Source of the DNA: Enoplolaimus lenunculus
Lineage: Eukaryota > Nematoda > Enoplea > Enoplida > Thoracostomopsidae
Direction of reading: 5' to 3'
DNA: 64,000 nucleotides
Assembly (NCBI GenBank): GCA_030248215.1
Contig: JASANG010003337.1
Coordinates: 248,001-312,000 of the forward strand
How positions within the stretch are numbered: the stretch's first letter is position 1; each line of letters starts with the position of its first letter. Positions 11,949-24,916 of this stretch are shown piece after piece. The notes under the pieces were generated by a model. It saw nothing but the letters and a program-made list of their open reading frames with translations. It made no database searches and was not told where the DNA came from. The position numbers and the translations under genes are program-made.

Positions 11949-12165
11949 ACAGGGGTGGGGGCTCCACCCAAACTCCAGGGTGGAAGCTCCCCCAAACTCC
12001 AGGGTGGGAGCTCCCCCAAACTCCAGAATGGGGCTTTTAAAGTCGCGAGCGAAGCGAGCTAGAAGCCAGACACATTATGAACCTTCGGCGGTTTTGTTCT
12101 AACCGGTTATGGTGGGAGGGCTCTTGACAGGTGGGGGCTTCGCAAACGGGTGGTATGGGTAAAGG
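11949..12165. repeat. Interspersed repeat, family L
   Basis: GGGGGCTCCACCCAAACTCC is followed by two further CCCAAACTCCAGGGTGG units, then GCGAGCGAAGCGAGCTAGAA and AAGCCAGACACATT. A second copy is at 13752-13916. Confidence 0.75.
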
Positions 12166-12555
12166 CAACTCCTGCCTTGTCCAGCGCAAAATACTGCAAA
12201 CAACAGATTTACTACGGTACCGTTATTGATGTATTAACAAAGAAACGCTTTATGAGTCGAACAGGTTGCGCGCTGCAACCACTGTAGACACATATAGAAA
12301 TGTTTTCTGGCATAGTGTGCAAATCTAGGTTAACTGCCGAATAAACTCAGCAATTTAGATAATTTATTTTGGTTTAATAAAACACTTAGTTTTTCAATAG
12401 AGCGAAACTGTAAATTGGACGTCTAATTAGTAAATATAAACGTTTTTGCACAACTCGTTATGTTTCATAACAAAACAATGCCATATCAACTGATTGGAAA
12501 ATTAATACTGTGATCGGCTTTGGGTATTAAATGGTTGTGATACTGTTGCATAATT

Positions 12556-12787
12556 GGCCCATGTTACTTGAAGGGGCGTCCAGGTCTCTGGTGGGTCTAT
12601 AAGAGAGTAGGTTGAGATTCTAGGTTAGATTTGTTTGCTTAGACTTAGGCTTAGGAACTCATTTTTGCAAAGGCTTAGGCTTAGGCTTAGAAACGGCTTA
12701 GGCTTAAGCTTAGGAACGGCTTAGGCTTAGGCTTGGGATTAGGATTACGCTTAATCTGCAGTTACGCCCCTTAAAGTTACTTTGGCC
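12556..12787. mobile_element. MITE, family A (TTAGGC-bearing)
   Basis: The left end is GGCCCATGTTACTTGA and the right end CCTTAAAGTTACTTTGGCC. Between them lie about fifteen TTAGGC-like hexamers interrupted by AACTCATTTTTGCAA. The flanks are similar but imperfect duplications. Confidence 0.85.
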
Positions 12788-12889
12788 GCCTAAATTATGC
12801 TGATCTGTATTTGAAATTGGATTGGTCAATTTAAATACTTCAGAAATTCAATAGTTGCTAGTTCACGCTGCAAAAAATTTCACGTGAGA

Positions 12890-13031
12890 ATAGGATTTAT
12901 AAGGAATCGGATCGATTAAAAAGGGTGGGTTAAAAATAAGCAGCAGTCCGGAACCGAATAACAGAGCGGTACCCTCTGGAAAGGTCAAATATATATCAGT
13001 CTCCCGTCTTATTCGAGTCACTACTGTAGCT
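12890..13031 (+). mobile_element. Family T right-end fragment
   Basis: GGGTGGGTTAAAAATAAGCA, TACCCTCTGGAAAGGTCAAA and the end TTCGAGTCACTACTGTA match family T. Confidence 0.75.
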
Positions 13032-13611
13032 ACTGGTATGCAAACTGGGGTATTCAGAAGATTGGTCAGTCCAAACAACTACTCGAATGCAAACTGTTTC
13101 GATTGGTTTGATCTCAACCAAACATGAGAGCAACTTTGATACCACGAAAGGGTAAAACATTCAACTGAAACTTCTCGAGTACATTTAGTCATATTTTTCC
13201 AAAAAAAAATTTTTATTTCAACTCACAAAAGTGCAGTCAAGTGAACTGAACATTTTGTGACTCATAGCCAAAATACTGAGATATAAAACGGTTTTGGGAT
13301 TCGTGAAAATTATTCCTCGGCAGTGCTCAAGTGTTGATTGGTTAATTTGTTTTAGACAAAACGACCGATAAGTTGTCTTGAAAACGTCCAAACATGATAT
13401 ACAAGAATATGAAATTGTATGTAAACATTGAAAATCAAGTACTTTTTAGCAACTCGAATTTTTAAAATTTGTTTTTGCTATCCGCTTCCTAACGTTTGTT
13501 TACCTGTAAATCAACAAGAGTACTTTTGAACGAGTTTGTTGACACTCGTTTTCAATTGAACATTTTGATTATTAATATATTCAACTTTAGAAGTTCCTCA
13601 ACCAGGAGTAC

Positions 13612-13680
13612 AGTAGCGGATCCACAATTTTCCGGTGTAAAAGGATACGATTTGGGTTCCGTAATTTAATAGTTTTAAAA
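13612..13680. mobile_element. Family F terminal fragment
   Basis: CAGTAGCGGATCCACAATTTT is the left end of family F; the rest is not recognisable. Confidence 0.5.
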
Positions 13681-13751
13681 ACTGATAAATTTACGTTGTA
13701 AATCCGCCTTATTTTAATACTAGAAAACTTGTTTCGAGTTCCACAGTGCCG

Positions 13752-13916
13752 GAGTAGACAGGCGTGTGGGCTGCCCCCAAACTCCAGGGTGGGAACTTAC
13801 AAATTAGCCAGGGAAGCGAGCGACAAGCCAGACACATTTTAAAACTTCGACGGGTTTCGTTTCAACCGGTTAGCGGGTGGGCCCCTTTGGGTGTGGGCAC
13901 CTCAAATGGTTTCAGA
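13752..13916. repeat. Interspersed repeat, family L
   Basis: It shares CCCCCAAACTCCAGGGTGGG, GGAAGCGAGCGACAAGCCAG and TTTCAACCGGTTAG with the copy at 11949-12165. It has only one of the CTCCAGGGTGG units. Confidence 0.75.
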
Positions 13917-14635
13917 CGAATGGGTTGCATTTTGCATCACAAAATTCATATTGCAACTTGTGGCCGTTAGAAATATTTCGCTGCGTTACAGCATCTTTTG
14001 CTACCGGATACAGGATTCTTACTGTAAGGCAATATTAATCTGGTAGCAAACCGTAGAACCATTTTGGTACAATTGTTCAATTTATCAATAACCTACTCAA
14101 ATAGAGACTATAACAGTCATCTTAATAGCTTATCCGTCCAAACGCATGCAAAAATATATTGTGCAATTATGATAAGTGCCTATTTGCAAATGTTGCTGTC
14201 GAATTTGTTCGGCAAAAAATGCGAAGGGATCGAGTAACCAAACGCAATTTTTGCATTTAAAATCGCAATACCAAAGTTCTGGTTGTGAGAATTTGGAAAA
14301 CAATATTCTTTTGCAGTAACGTCTTGTCTACAGCATTAAGATTAAATATTAACTCATATGCCAAATGCCTATTTTACCCGAGAGCAATTACGGTATCTCG
14401 TTAAAGTTAATAGTTTGTTCAACTGACTCGAATGTGAAAATATTAATCGACTTTCCCATTGTACATTTACAGACGCAATAATTTTATTTCCAATTCGAAT
14501 CTTAAGCCAAGAGCTGAAAATCCCTCAGTGGAAAAAATTAAAGTTTGTTGCGGATGTCGTTAACAAAATTGCTAAAATCATCGTGTTTCATTGTTGCAAA
14601 ATCGTGTTATTTGTTAAATGTTGCAAGCTGCAACT

Positions 14636-14813
14636 TAGGCTTGTAGCCAACTCGCCTTGCAACACAGAAAACAAATTGTCTTAAAATTTCAAGACTCATA
14701 CATTCTTAAATATTCAAGAAATAATTTACAAGCAAGGTTGATAACTTTCTAAGGGGGGGCCAAAATTTTCCAGGGGGCTGAGCCCCTCTGACTCCCTTTG
14801 GCTACGGGCCCGA
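14636..14813. mobile_element. MITE, family E
   Basis: The left end GGCTTGTAGCCAACTCGCC and right end TTTGGCTACGGGCCCG bracket the family centre TTACAAGCAAGGTTGATAAC and the GGGGGGGCCAAAATTTTCCA block. Confidence 0.78.
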
Positions 14814-15735
14814 ATACTGTGTTCGTTAAGCGTTTTAGTGGAATTTTGATAAAGTAGAATCCATTTATTCCCAGTGATTACTGTTACCTGATTTATAAGA
14901 ATTGAAAATCAATTTGAAACGGTCGTTTGTAAAACTGAACTGGAATTCAGAGCCCGACCCAACTTGTGGTTAAGCATAAGTCTGTATTTGAAAAATTTTC
15001 TCTCATTTCGTACTAAACTCGAATCAAAATACAATACTGTTTAGCTTCATAAATTAATATTTGATTCAAAAATTAAATAAACAAGAATACAAATGTATTT
15101 GTCGCGAATCAAAGTTCACTGAACATTTCACCAGTACATATAGTCTCTGTTCAGCCACATTTAATTCCAAATATTAATATTACATTAATACAGATACAGA
15201 AACAAACAAAATACATAATAATAAAGTCAAAATTATAAAAAAATGACTAATAAATGGATAAAAATAGGCCATTTGACGATTTTCAAACGCTGATTTTAAT
15301 ATATTATATATCCGAAGATTGCAGAGTCGTCGCAAATTTTACTCAAAAAAACTTTATACCAACCCCGCTGCCAGGAACTGTTCGAATAGGGGCAGTAAGA
15401 TTAATATTGAGAGGTCGGGTGAATTTTTGTAATAGAATTTTTTTGGCAGGGTTTAAAACGTTTTGGCTCGGGGATGCAAACATGTTCGAAGGAGGGGCAG
15501 AATCGACGCTGTCCCTCTTGTGCCCCGTTGCAGCTGCGGTGTTGCGTTATATGCATTTCTGTTATGATGGGGTCATTTGCAGTGAAATGTAACACGACAA
15601 CAACAGTACATTATTTATATTTATTACCAAACGTCAATCAAATTTGTTTTCATTTTGACAAAAAAAAAGCGTTATTAAACAGTGAAATTTTTTTTGTTTC
15701 AAAATTATGCGCTGAAAACAATCTACAAAACTCGT

Positions 15736-15982
15736 AGGGACGAACGGATCCAGCGGTTCGGTGGCGCCGACGTCGAGTTTCTTCGCTCCAGCGGTTCGGG
15801 GGTTGGCGTACAGTTCCTCCCTCGTCATCAAATTTTTTATCATAAAATAGTGAGGTTCTTGACTTGAAATGTTTCCACCTGAGAAAATTGGCACATATAT
15901 AGCATACAGTAAAAACTGCATTTCATATACATTCGCACAATCCGCCCCCCGTACGAAATTTTTAGATCTTCCGCTGCTCAGG
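15736..15982. mobile_element. Family F element, diverged
   Basis: GGACGAACGGATCCAGCGG opens it and TTTTTAGATCTTCCGCTGC closes it. Inside are ATTGGCACATATATAGCATA and CAGTAAAAACTGCATTTC. Confidence 0.68.
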
Positions 15983-16362
15983 GTGTAGGAAACAAATTTG
16001 GCATGGGTGCCGTCAAATTACGAGGGTGTACATGTAAGTAATGACCGGTGAAGAAAATTGGAATAAATTGCTGCAGTTGGGTCTATTCATATTTCTAAAA
16101 ACGTTTTGCTGTATATACCTGCCTATTTACAAAACAATTACTTTGGAAGCACATCGGGTGTAGCTTAAGCTCTTTGCACGTACCTGCCAGGTGTCAGTGA
16201 AATTTGGCAAATGTTAATCAAAAATTAGTATTTAGGTTATATTTATTAAATAGACAATTCATTTTTAGCCAACTATAAGACCAAATGCGAAATTCTGTTT
16301 ACAATGTGGTAATACAGAAAATACCGTGAAGTTATATTTGGTCACAAATTTGATACGGACCT

Positions 16363-16586
16363 TAAGGATTGCGCTATACTTTTTTTGACGTGCGGCGCCG
16401 TCCGTCACCCGCACGGAACCGTCGGACGCCGTTCGTCATTTTTACTGCGCCATGGTACCGCGCGGTATCGTACGCAAAAAATTGACGTACGATAACGCAT
16501 GGTGACGGACGGTGACGCACGGCGCCGCACTGGTGACGGACGGTGACGCACGGCGCCGCACTAGTGACTTGGAATCCATAACCCTA
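16363..16586. mobile_element. MITE, family D
   Basis: The left end TTAAGGATTGCGCTATACTT is clear and the right end (CCATAACCCTA) diverged. The interior holds GACGGACGGTGACGCACGG repeats, an early step towards the array seen in the copy at 27.6 kb. Confidence 0.8.
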
Positions 16587-16671
16587 CTAATTTACTTCTT
16601 AAACCCTTTTCTTAGTGAAAAAAAATTAAATACCTCAAAGCATGGCAAACAGAAATAGGTATAATCATTTC

Positions 16672-16869
16672 AGCCGATGTATAGAACAGGGCCGGAACAG
16701 TAGTATAAGCATTTCCCGAAGCCTAAGCCTAAACCTAAACCTAAATGTAAAGATGAGACTATTCCTAAGCCGAAAGCCTAAGCCTAAACAAAAAAGTTAG
16801 TGTAAAGCTTAAACTGAATCTAGTACAGCCCCGCCGGAAAACGATTCGACCCTGTTCTATACATAGGCC
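16672..16869. mobile_element. MITE, family B with a perfect 8-bp duplication
   Basis: The ends are AGCCGATGTATAGAACAG and CTGTTCTATACATAGGCC. The interior has CCTAAG/CCTAAA hexamers and the shared motif AGTGTAAAGCTTAAACTG. The duplication ATCATTTC is perfect on both sides (16664-16671 and 16870-16877). Confidence 0.93.
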
Positions 16870-17754
16870 ATCATTTCAAAGCATACCGATCAGATATAGG
16901 TATATTGTTTGTGCCATACGATAACCAACACATGCTGTTATTACGTTACCCGTATCGTTGAAGTATAACCTAGTTTTTGCAAAAAAAAATAAAATTTATT
17001 TACAAAAAATATATAAAATGTTCATCGCATTCCAAGAACTAATATTTTGATATGAATTATAAAAATTCAATAGAAACACCCAACATTTACGGGCAATAAA
17101 TAGAAATTCAGCTTGAAATTGGCGTTCGACTACGTGTTCAGCTTTGACGCTGGTAAATTTATGCTATTAATACGTCAAATATGGCCAAATAACAGCTGTT
17201 TACGACATCTCGTGTATTAAGCTAATCGCAACCCTTGATAGATCAAAACGGTTTCGTATTAGACACGACTTTTCCCAATGTCTGAACATCACGAAAATAA
17301 TTTGTGATATTTGATCGGAGACAATTGAAACGTTTTTCTGCCACAGGTGCTTAACCAGAATTTTGAAACCGAAAATATGCATACAATAAAATTTCGTAAC
17401 GAAAAGTTATTTTATTAACCAGTTGAACAAGTTTCCTAAAATAATTGGGTCAAAGGTGTAAAAACTGGTTAACATTTAAACCCTGTCCTGCAGGTACTGG
17501 CGTACTCATGCGTCACTTTGCCAGGGTAGTAATAAACAAGTATATCAGGTTAATATTGATTACATTAACGCATCTTTCTGTTAGCTTATTTACCGTCATT
17601 GCAGCGAAATTTTTAACCAATTTTAAAGCATAATTTCATTTTTTGATTTTTCAGGTTTCAACAATCGTAAGCTCATAGTTACCAAGATAAAGATAATGCA
17701 ATAATTAAAGTATACTAACTTATTTGGTTGTTTTGCCGCAAATGCGGGCCCATG

Positions 17755-17906
17755 GACAAAGGGGGCCGGAGAGGTGCAGCCCCACAGGAAAAACGTGACT
17801 CGTATAGAAAATTTTCAACATTACTTGTAAAGTTATCGAAACCTCTCGTATGCCCCTCCTGAAAATTGTTTAGCCCCGTATCAAAGGTTACCTGGCTACG
17901 GGCCGG
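17755..17906. mobile_element. MITE, family E (opposite orientation)
   Basis: The ends are CGGGCCCATGGACAAAG and CCTGGCTACGGGCCGG, with AAAATTTTCAACATTACTTG inside. Confidence 0.75.
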
Positions 17907-18245
17907 CGGGTATACCAAAGTATATAGACTGAAGAAGACCAAACAGTACTGAAATTAAACGTAGGCATACAGTCTTACAGCGCTTATCCAACAGGAATAT
18001 ACGGCATATTTTTGAAAATTTCTAAAACGACGAGAAAAAAGCCTATCTATACAGGCCTTAAAATAATTATTATTGAAAATCAGCAGATTTCAAACCAAAT
18101 TTCCAGGTTAACCCATTTAATATATTTTACATTGCTTGATGACAAACACAGAAAATTATATGAAAATTCAATGTGTTCGCAGTTTCGTGAAAGCCAGCAC
18201 CACTAAAGCATCGTTTTGGGTATTTTTGAATTTGTTCGACAGCTG

Positions 18246-18442
18246 GACCCATGTATAGAACAGGGCCGGATCGTTTTCTGGAGGGGATATAATAGAGTCA
18301 GTTTAAGCTTTAGACTATTTTTTTTGCTTAGGTTTAGGCTTAGGCTTAGGCTTAGGAATAGGCTCATTCATAGGCTTAGGCTTAGGCTTAGGCTTAGAAA
18401 TATGCTTAAACTACTGTTCCGGCCCTGTTCTATACATGGGCC
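18246..18442. mobile_element. MITE, family B with a perfect 8-bp duplication
   Basis: The ends are GACCCATGTATAGAACAG and CTGTTCTATACATGGGCC. Two TTAGGC blocks are separated by AATAGGCTCATTCATA. The duplication GACAGCTG is perfect (18238-18245 and 18443-18450). Confidence 0.94.
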
Positions 18443-18587
18443 GACAGCTGTCACTGTCATTTCATAACCACATTTTAATAAAGCCTTGAGTTCGATCGCG
18501 ATATGGAGCATATGAAGGGTTCCAGTACATCAATTTGATACAGTATGCCCAGAAAACAGCTACAATATGTCAAACCACTCGTCAGAG

Positions 18588-18742
18588 GGAAGCCCAGCAC
18601 AAAGGGGGGGCAGGGGGCTGGAAGAATTTCCCCCCGTCCTAGATAACTGCCAACCTTGTTTTAAGTCATCAAAAACACTTGTACCCCCTTTCTGGATAAC
18701 GTTTAGCCCCTTAGCAATGTGAGCTGGCTACGGGTCTAAGGC
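18588..18742. mobile_element. MITE, family E (opposite orientation)
   Basis: The GGGGGGGCAGGGGGCTGGAA block, CCAACCTTGTTTTAAGTC and the end GAGCTGGCTACGGGTC match family E. The left terminus is diverged. Confidence 0.7.
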
Positions 18743-19289
18743 AGCACCTCCCAAATGAGCGTTTAACTCCATTGTGAATTTATAAAAATTATGCAAAAAA
18801 TCGCTTATGTTTAGGCTTAAGCTGTGACTTTAGGCTTAGCTTGCAGAGGATAGTGTACTTGTGCCAGTATTGGTTTAATTTCTGTGGCCTCCATTTAGGT
18901 TAAACTAACATTCGGTCTGTACTAAAAATAAATCATAACCTAATAATACAGATATATGGTTAACACCAACACTAAAGCCATTTAGAAATAAGATAATCTC
19001 AACCAAACTTTTTTCATTGTTCATGGTTTCGTCTTTGCTGTATTAAACCCAAACACTGTGAAAGCAGCCCAAATTGTACAAAGTAACCAGCATGATTGTA
19101 AGCATAGCGTTAGGCTTTGATTATTGAAATGGTGTTGGGCACATCACAATTTATACAGTTCTAAGTAAACGACTATTCACAAGAATTAAGCCTTTACCCA
19201 GGTCAAAATGCTACGGTGGGGGTGGGCGGAACTCTATTTTATGAGGGGAACACATATAATTTCATAAGACTTAGAAGCATTGCTCATAC

Positions 19290-19520
19290 TTTTCAATAAA
19301 ATTGCAAACATTGCACACATGGCTGAACTCCATTTGCGTTGCATATCAGCATCGGTTGCATCGTAAAATGTATCAAAGTAACTAAAGAAAATTGTTCAAA
19401 ATATTAATTCGCTTTGTTAAAGGCGTTTCGCGTTTCAACAGCCCGCTTTATTCTGAAATCAATAGCCAACGTAGCTGCATTCAACGTAAATCCCTTGATG
19501 TCTTCTATTTCAGACATTAA
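19290..19520 (-). CDS. Two adjacent exon-like open stretches, unrecognised
   Basis: On the minus strand a frame opens after a TTGCAG acceptor at 19520 and reads MSEIEDIKGFTLNAATLA onward for about 37 codons to a TAA. A second stretch (19381-19290) follows a TTCTTTAG acceptor, reads YFDTFYDATDADMQRKWSS, and ends at a GTATGAG donor. Codon use looks coding. The two frames differ, however, and no good donor separates them, so they do not form a simple exon pair. Other frames here are also fairly open. It could be a decayed gene, exons of the minus-strand gene, or chance. Confidence 0.22.
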
Positions 19521-20388
19521 CTGCAATAAACAGCTCAGAATTTCGTTTCTTAATTGGTTAAAACATTAATGTCGTACATTCAACAAATAATTTCGTATTT
19601 TTATATGCGTAAAAAATGTGATCTGTTTATATTCTTAAAAGTGTATATAAATAATCGAATTTCAAAGATACTTCGGGGAAGAAAAGTCTTGAATTCAAGA
19701 CATTTATGTCTGGAGTCTGAATCGAAACATAATTGTCTTAAATTTCAAACAAAATTTTTTGAAAACCAGCCAATTAATTTTTTGCAGAGATGTTTATAAA
19801 TACCTGTAGCTCTTAAACACATTCTCCCAAAAGGCTTAGAATTAGACTTTGGAAAAAAATCGCCTAACCTAAGCCGAAGTCTAAATTTCTACCTTTGCCT
19901 AAAGCCTGTCGAGCCTTAACCAGAAATGTGGGAATCAAAGTGTACAAGAGCTAAAGCCGCCTAATTGCGCTTCTATAAATCAACTCATAATCAACCAAGA
20001 GAATTAATTAAACGAACTGAAATCATACCAGCTGTTTTGATAGTTCACAAAGGTGAAAAGGCAATTAATTGATTAATTAAAAGCGAAATTGTAACATAAT
20101 TCAAAGACGTAAACACAACAAAATATGTTTCAAGAATTAGTGTCCCTACATGAATTTTTTAACATCTGGAGCTTTCATGACAATTAGAACTAAAATATAA
20201 TTTAGAAGGAAACAGGCAGTACATTGATACATAAGGTTCATTTCTAGGCGTTAAAGGCGAATATATACGGTTGTTTGTGGAAATTTTGACAATAAGCTTA
20301 GCACAGATATTAAAAACATTTTCCTATTTTTCTTTATATCGCACTCAATTTACGTTGCAGGTCTGGCGTTAAGCTTAACAGAAATCTC

Positions 20389-20635
20389 GGCCCGCGTATA
20401 TAGAACAGGGTCGCAACATTTTCCTGTGCGGCTGTAATAGAAGTAGCTTAAGCTATAGACTGTCTTTTTTTGTTTGGGCTACGCTTAGGCTTTCGCTTAG
20501 GCTTAGGAATAGGTTCATCTTTACGCTTAGGTTTAGACTTAGGCATACGCTTAGGCTTAGGTTTAGGTTTAGGTTTAGGCTTAGGCTTAGGAATATGCTT
20601 ATACTACTGTTCGGGCCCTGTTCTATTCATGGGCC
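20389..20635. mobile_element. MITE, family B with a perfect 8-bp duplication
   Basis: The ends are GGCCCGCGTATATAGAAC and CCTGTTCTATTCATGGGCC. The interior TTAGGC array is long and includes variants TTAGGT and TTACGC. The duplication GAAATCTC is perfect (20381-20388 and 20636-20643). Confidence 0.94.
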
Positions 20636-20643
20636 GAAATCTC

Positions 20644-23333
20644 AAATGTTTGCTTCATCTGGTCAATCCAACAAAATCCAACTCTTCAAACGAGCACACA
20701 GAAGTCGGGCGCAAATTTGTGTGTAAAATTTCAAAATTTTCAACAAAATTTAACTTTTAGCTAAAATTAATATGGGTATTAAAGCGGATACAGACAAGTC
20801 ACAAGTGTGCTTATAAAAAGGACACAGTTGTCTCATAAACACATACACAGCAGCTTATCTTGCGAAGCCAGAAATAACCAAATCGGTTGCTGTATAATAA
20901 ATATATAATAAGATGAAACCTCAAAAATAAATATAAGTTCAGACGGGTGGAAAAAATCTGTTCGCTGAAGCCAATTCTGGACAATTAATTTCATTGCAAC
21001 TTGTGTTCAAGCAAAGCGCAGTATCATAAAGATATCATAATTTTAAGAACGAAAATAATCGAATGCTTAAAACTGTAATGTGTGGACCCACACGCAAAAA
21101 AGTATTTCTTTAATGTATTCACAAATGTGTTTTCTGTGGCGAATCTGAAAAGTTTTTCTGATATTCAAGACAATTTTTCTTAAAATAATTGGAAAACGTT
21201 TATTTTCAGACATTATTTCAAAATTTTTTCGAAAACTTCTAACAGAAATACTTTTCAAGTGCGCCTTGCTGATCATATTTGTTAAATGTAAGAATTTTTT
21301 TCTTAAATACCACAAATATTATTTTGAGTGCAGAGTTGAAAGCGGGTCAGCAGGTCGCCGGTTTCGAGTCTAGTTCTAATGGTTATATGGCTCGTCAATG
21401 CGGGTCACGAGTCAACTAATCAACCCGTGAGACTCGTTTTTGCTCACAGCGTATAGTCTACTCTGGCATGGTCGTCAGAATCAGAGAACCCTTTCAACCC
21501 GATGAATGCTAGCATCATTCGTCCAAAAGGCTACGGACTCAAGGCAGTATTTTGCCCAGGTTTTCATACTCTTTTAGTTTAATTGTTTGCAATATAAAAG
21601 TACATTCATTATTTTGCTCACTGTTACTGACGCGCATGCAAGTTGTATGTGCAAGTTTTTGCTGCAATAATTTGCACGTGTGAATATGGCGTAACGGTTG
21701 TTTCTGCAGGATGTAATTTTCCAAGTCGCCTGATCAACTTATATTCGTGCAATAATCATCGTTTATCAATTTGATACCGCAGAAACTTACCTGAGATGGT
21801 TCTTTTGACGGACAGCACGGACAAATTAGGCGCAGTTTAAAGAAAGTACATAGCATCGTTTGATAGGAGATATGGATTAAAAATAACGTATTTGCAGTGT
21901 TTAGTTAATAAATATTAATATATTTGAAGAAATATACTAATAATGCCACATTTAAGAAAAACCTACAAGCAAAATTCATAAAAATATACAACATTTGTCA
22001 AAATATTCTGGTTAAAATGTTAATTCTAAACCAGACGCATTTCAATCATTGAACCATAAATTATAGACTGCGGTGGCCCAAACTGAATTAGCCAAATTGC
22101 TAATAATCACTTGTTATAACCTAGAATTTATTCCACTCATACAATTTCGTGAACACAGGCTATATTTCTGTACGGGCATTGCCACAATTTCGTTTAATAG
22201 CGTAACGAACGAGAAACCAGAGTTTTTAAATTACCGAAACAGCGTAGATTTATTGAAAACCTATAAAAATACGCTGTTATGTCGAGTAATTTCAAGTGAC
22301 AATATATATCGCTAGCTCCATTTCCTTGTATCCTATCCAACCTTTGCCATATACGAAGAAGCGATAAACGAGTGTTTGCCTTTTCGCCAAGCAATATTTT
22401 GTTTGAGCTGTATTCAGTTATTATGAGTTAGGTTTATTGAGTTTCATGCACAATGAAAATGGTGTTTTTCTCGTCGAGTGAATGGGTAAACATGGAAAAA
22501 AGGATCGTATTACTGTATTGTCGACTGAGGTCTTTGAGTGACGTAATCCGTACACAGTTTGTGGAACTGGTGGCTTGTATCGTTTCCCATGAAACTTTTA
22601 ATATTTCGAACCAACAATTTACAAAGGTTTACACTCAACCGCGTGTCTAACGCCAGTTGCCAGTTTAGTATCGCTTAAAAAGTTTAAAGTATAGTTTAAC
22701 TAAACTTGAATATGACTTTAAGTAAAACTTAAATGGCTGGAACGGATTAACTAAATTAGAATTGTAAGTTTTTAATTTTAAACTAACATGTTTTTAGATT
22801 TAGAGCGAGTTTAAGCTAAAATTCTTTTTAGTTTAAGAGCATTAATAACTGCTGATCAGAAGTATATAGTTTTTAGAACAAAGCTTACTGCGAATGCCGT
22901 TGGTCTACAAATTCAACTAGATTTTGAAACTCATTAATTGACTCCAAAACTATAGGACATACAGCCAAGCGGTAAAAGGCGTTAGGCCCATGAGAACATT
23001 GGCCCTTAGACATGTTTTACATAGTGTTGATTATACATTTGACAGAAGCTCTTAGATCTTCTTACACTCATTTAAAATTAAGGCTTAGGCTTAGGCTAAC
23101 GATTAGGCTTGACTAAAGACATTGATAAGATTTTAAATGCAAATGTGAAAGGAAAGTATATAAAAGCCAATACAAAACAAAATTGAAACAATAATCGTTA
23201 TAATTTTCCTGTAAACAGAAATATCTTATGAACCTGTTTGTTTTCTATATTTATTTAATTCAGTAAGGCAGCGGCGTCCGCAGAAAATTAAGTTTTTGGG
23301 AGGCGTGCCGAATAATTTTGGGGCACCCTTACC
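20644..23333. other. Mostly unique AT-rich DNA
   Basis: Apart from the family G fragment near 21.6 kb I see only weak frames (22073-22315, 22453-22650) without splice signals or recognisable content, and a GTTTAA-rich stretch at 22680-22860. Confidence 0.4.
21600..21691. mobile_element. MITE, family G, right fragment
   Basis: GTGCAAGTTTTTGCTGCAAT and GCACGTGTGAATATGGCG followed by TAA match the right end of family G. Confidence 0.65.
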
Positions 23334-23501
23334 AGGCCCGTAGCCAGCTCACCTTGCTAGGGGTGGGCGCTAAAGTTTTCAGGAATGACATTTAAAGGTT
23401 TTCAATGACATACACACAAGGTTGAAAATCTTTCAGGGGGGGCCAAAATTTTTCCAGGAGGAGGGCTGAGCTCCCCTGGACCCCCTTGGTTACAGACCCC
23501 G
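23334..23501. mobile_element. MITE, family E
   Basis: The left end AGGCCCGTAGCCAGCTCACC is good. The interior has ACACAAGGTTGAAAATCTTT and GGGGGGGCCAAAATTTTTCC. The right end GGTTACAGACCCCG is diverged. Confidence 0.82.
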
Positions 23502-24241
23502 CCCCTACAATTGCAACTCAAGATTGTTTACTTTTAGGTCAAGCCAATTTGACGAGGGGAGGCACCAGCCAATTTAGGAGGCACGACCCCCCCCCCCTGT
23601 CGCCGTGGGGAAACCCGTGAAGCTAGGCCGTTTGCGTCATAAGCAAACTGTGATGGTATTTTTCTCAAAATTATAGAATTTTGTGAAATTAATTTGGTAT
23701 TTTATATATTTTTTAATTTAATTTTGATAATTTTTGGTTTTGCATTTAATTGTTCATTCTGATTGGAGATTGTATTCGTACTGAATTTTCCGATTAAAAA
23801 CTTAACAACGAATAAAATGGACTCTTGGGCGTGAATTTAAAACCGATGCTTATGTAACAATCACACAAACATCATGTTATATTGGCATAATTTGAGTGAA
23901 AAGTTTTGAATCGATATAAGCGGCAGTTTTTGTTCCACAATAAAGCTCTCGTACACAAACTATACAAACCAGCTAATTTTAGAATGCTTTGGCCAGAAAA
24001 CAATCAAGTTTCCTATTTTTCTTCCGGTCGACAAGAGGCCTTGAGATGATTTTAAATTTACTCATGCGATAATAATTTCGCATTCAAGCTAAAGCTGGCG
24101 TCGACCATGTAGGACACACAGGGGTGTAGCTACGATTTTAGCTCGTGAAGGTATCCCCCCATCAGGTAAAAGTAAACTTTCTGTCTTCCAAGATCCAGAT
24201 GATTATTCTAATCCGTGCTATAAATTTCATTTGTTCTTGTT

Positions 24242-24421
24242 TTCAGAAATTTTGTGAGGGGATACATCATCTCTGGTCGTGTCGTTGGATGTGCCCTCTT
24301 TGGCACAGGCAAACTGCGCGACAAAACATATATGAATTGTCAAATCGGCTTTCATACGGGTTTTGCTTTATCAAAATTTAAGTTTAATAAAAGTTCAATA
24401 GGGATGCCGCCTACCCTCGGC
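24242..24421 (+). CDS. Weak exon candidate after a splice-acceptor-like site
   Basis: A TTCTTGTTTTCAG acceptor-like site ends at about 24246. One frame after it reads RGYIISGRVVGCALFGTG and later CQIGFHTGF, ending at TGA 24421. The QIxFHTGF piece recalls the PTEN-type C2 domain of auxilin/GAK proteins, but the match is short. Two other plus frames and one minus frame are also open, so the resemblance may be accidental. Confidence 0.15.
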
Positions 24422-24916
24422 TGATGGAAAGGTCTGGTCTGAGCGACAGAAAAAGTAGCCATGTTCGGGGTAAGGCTCGATCAGAGTGGCCATCCACGGG
24501 GATTGTGTATCCATTAGCTTATGGTACGCACTTGTATAGGTCACATCGGATAGCAGCAATCCACGAAAAAGACAAATCATATTTCCCACTAAGACCCCGT
24601 GTAAGGGATATATACCGCAGGGTGGAACAGACAGGAGTTTTGTGCTAATCGCCAGATCCCCAGAAAGCATTGATGCAGCTTCATCGAGAGGGTAAACGGA
24701 TGTTATTGGCCAACCGCACTTAAGTCGACTTAAGCTGACGACTACTATAGGCTCAGCTGAACAGGCTGATTAGCTTTCCTTGGGTTCAGCATTTGAAACC
24801 TCGAACGAAGTATTCGCCCTCGAGCAAAAATTAAGCAATTATGTATAAGTTTTGCAGATCCTATCGCGTGCAGGCACGCCGAGTGGATAGTGCCGCTATA
24901 AATTTTGTACACCCTA

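Larger units (their letters stand above)
13032..14635. other. Mostly unique AT-rich DNA
   Basis: Apart from the family L and F pieces listed separately, no gene, terminal repeat or tandem array stands out. Confidence 0.45.

Noticed and set aside
24242-24421. Secure PTEN-type C2 domain exon
   Set aside because: Only an eight-residue stretch resembles the family, and four frames are open in the same interval.
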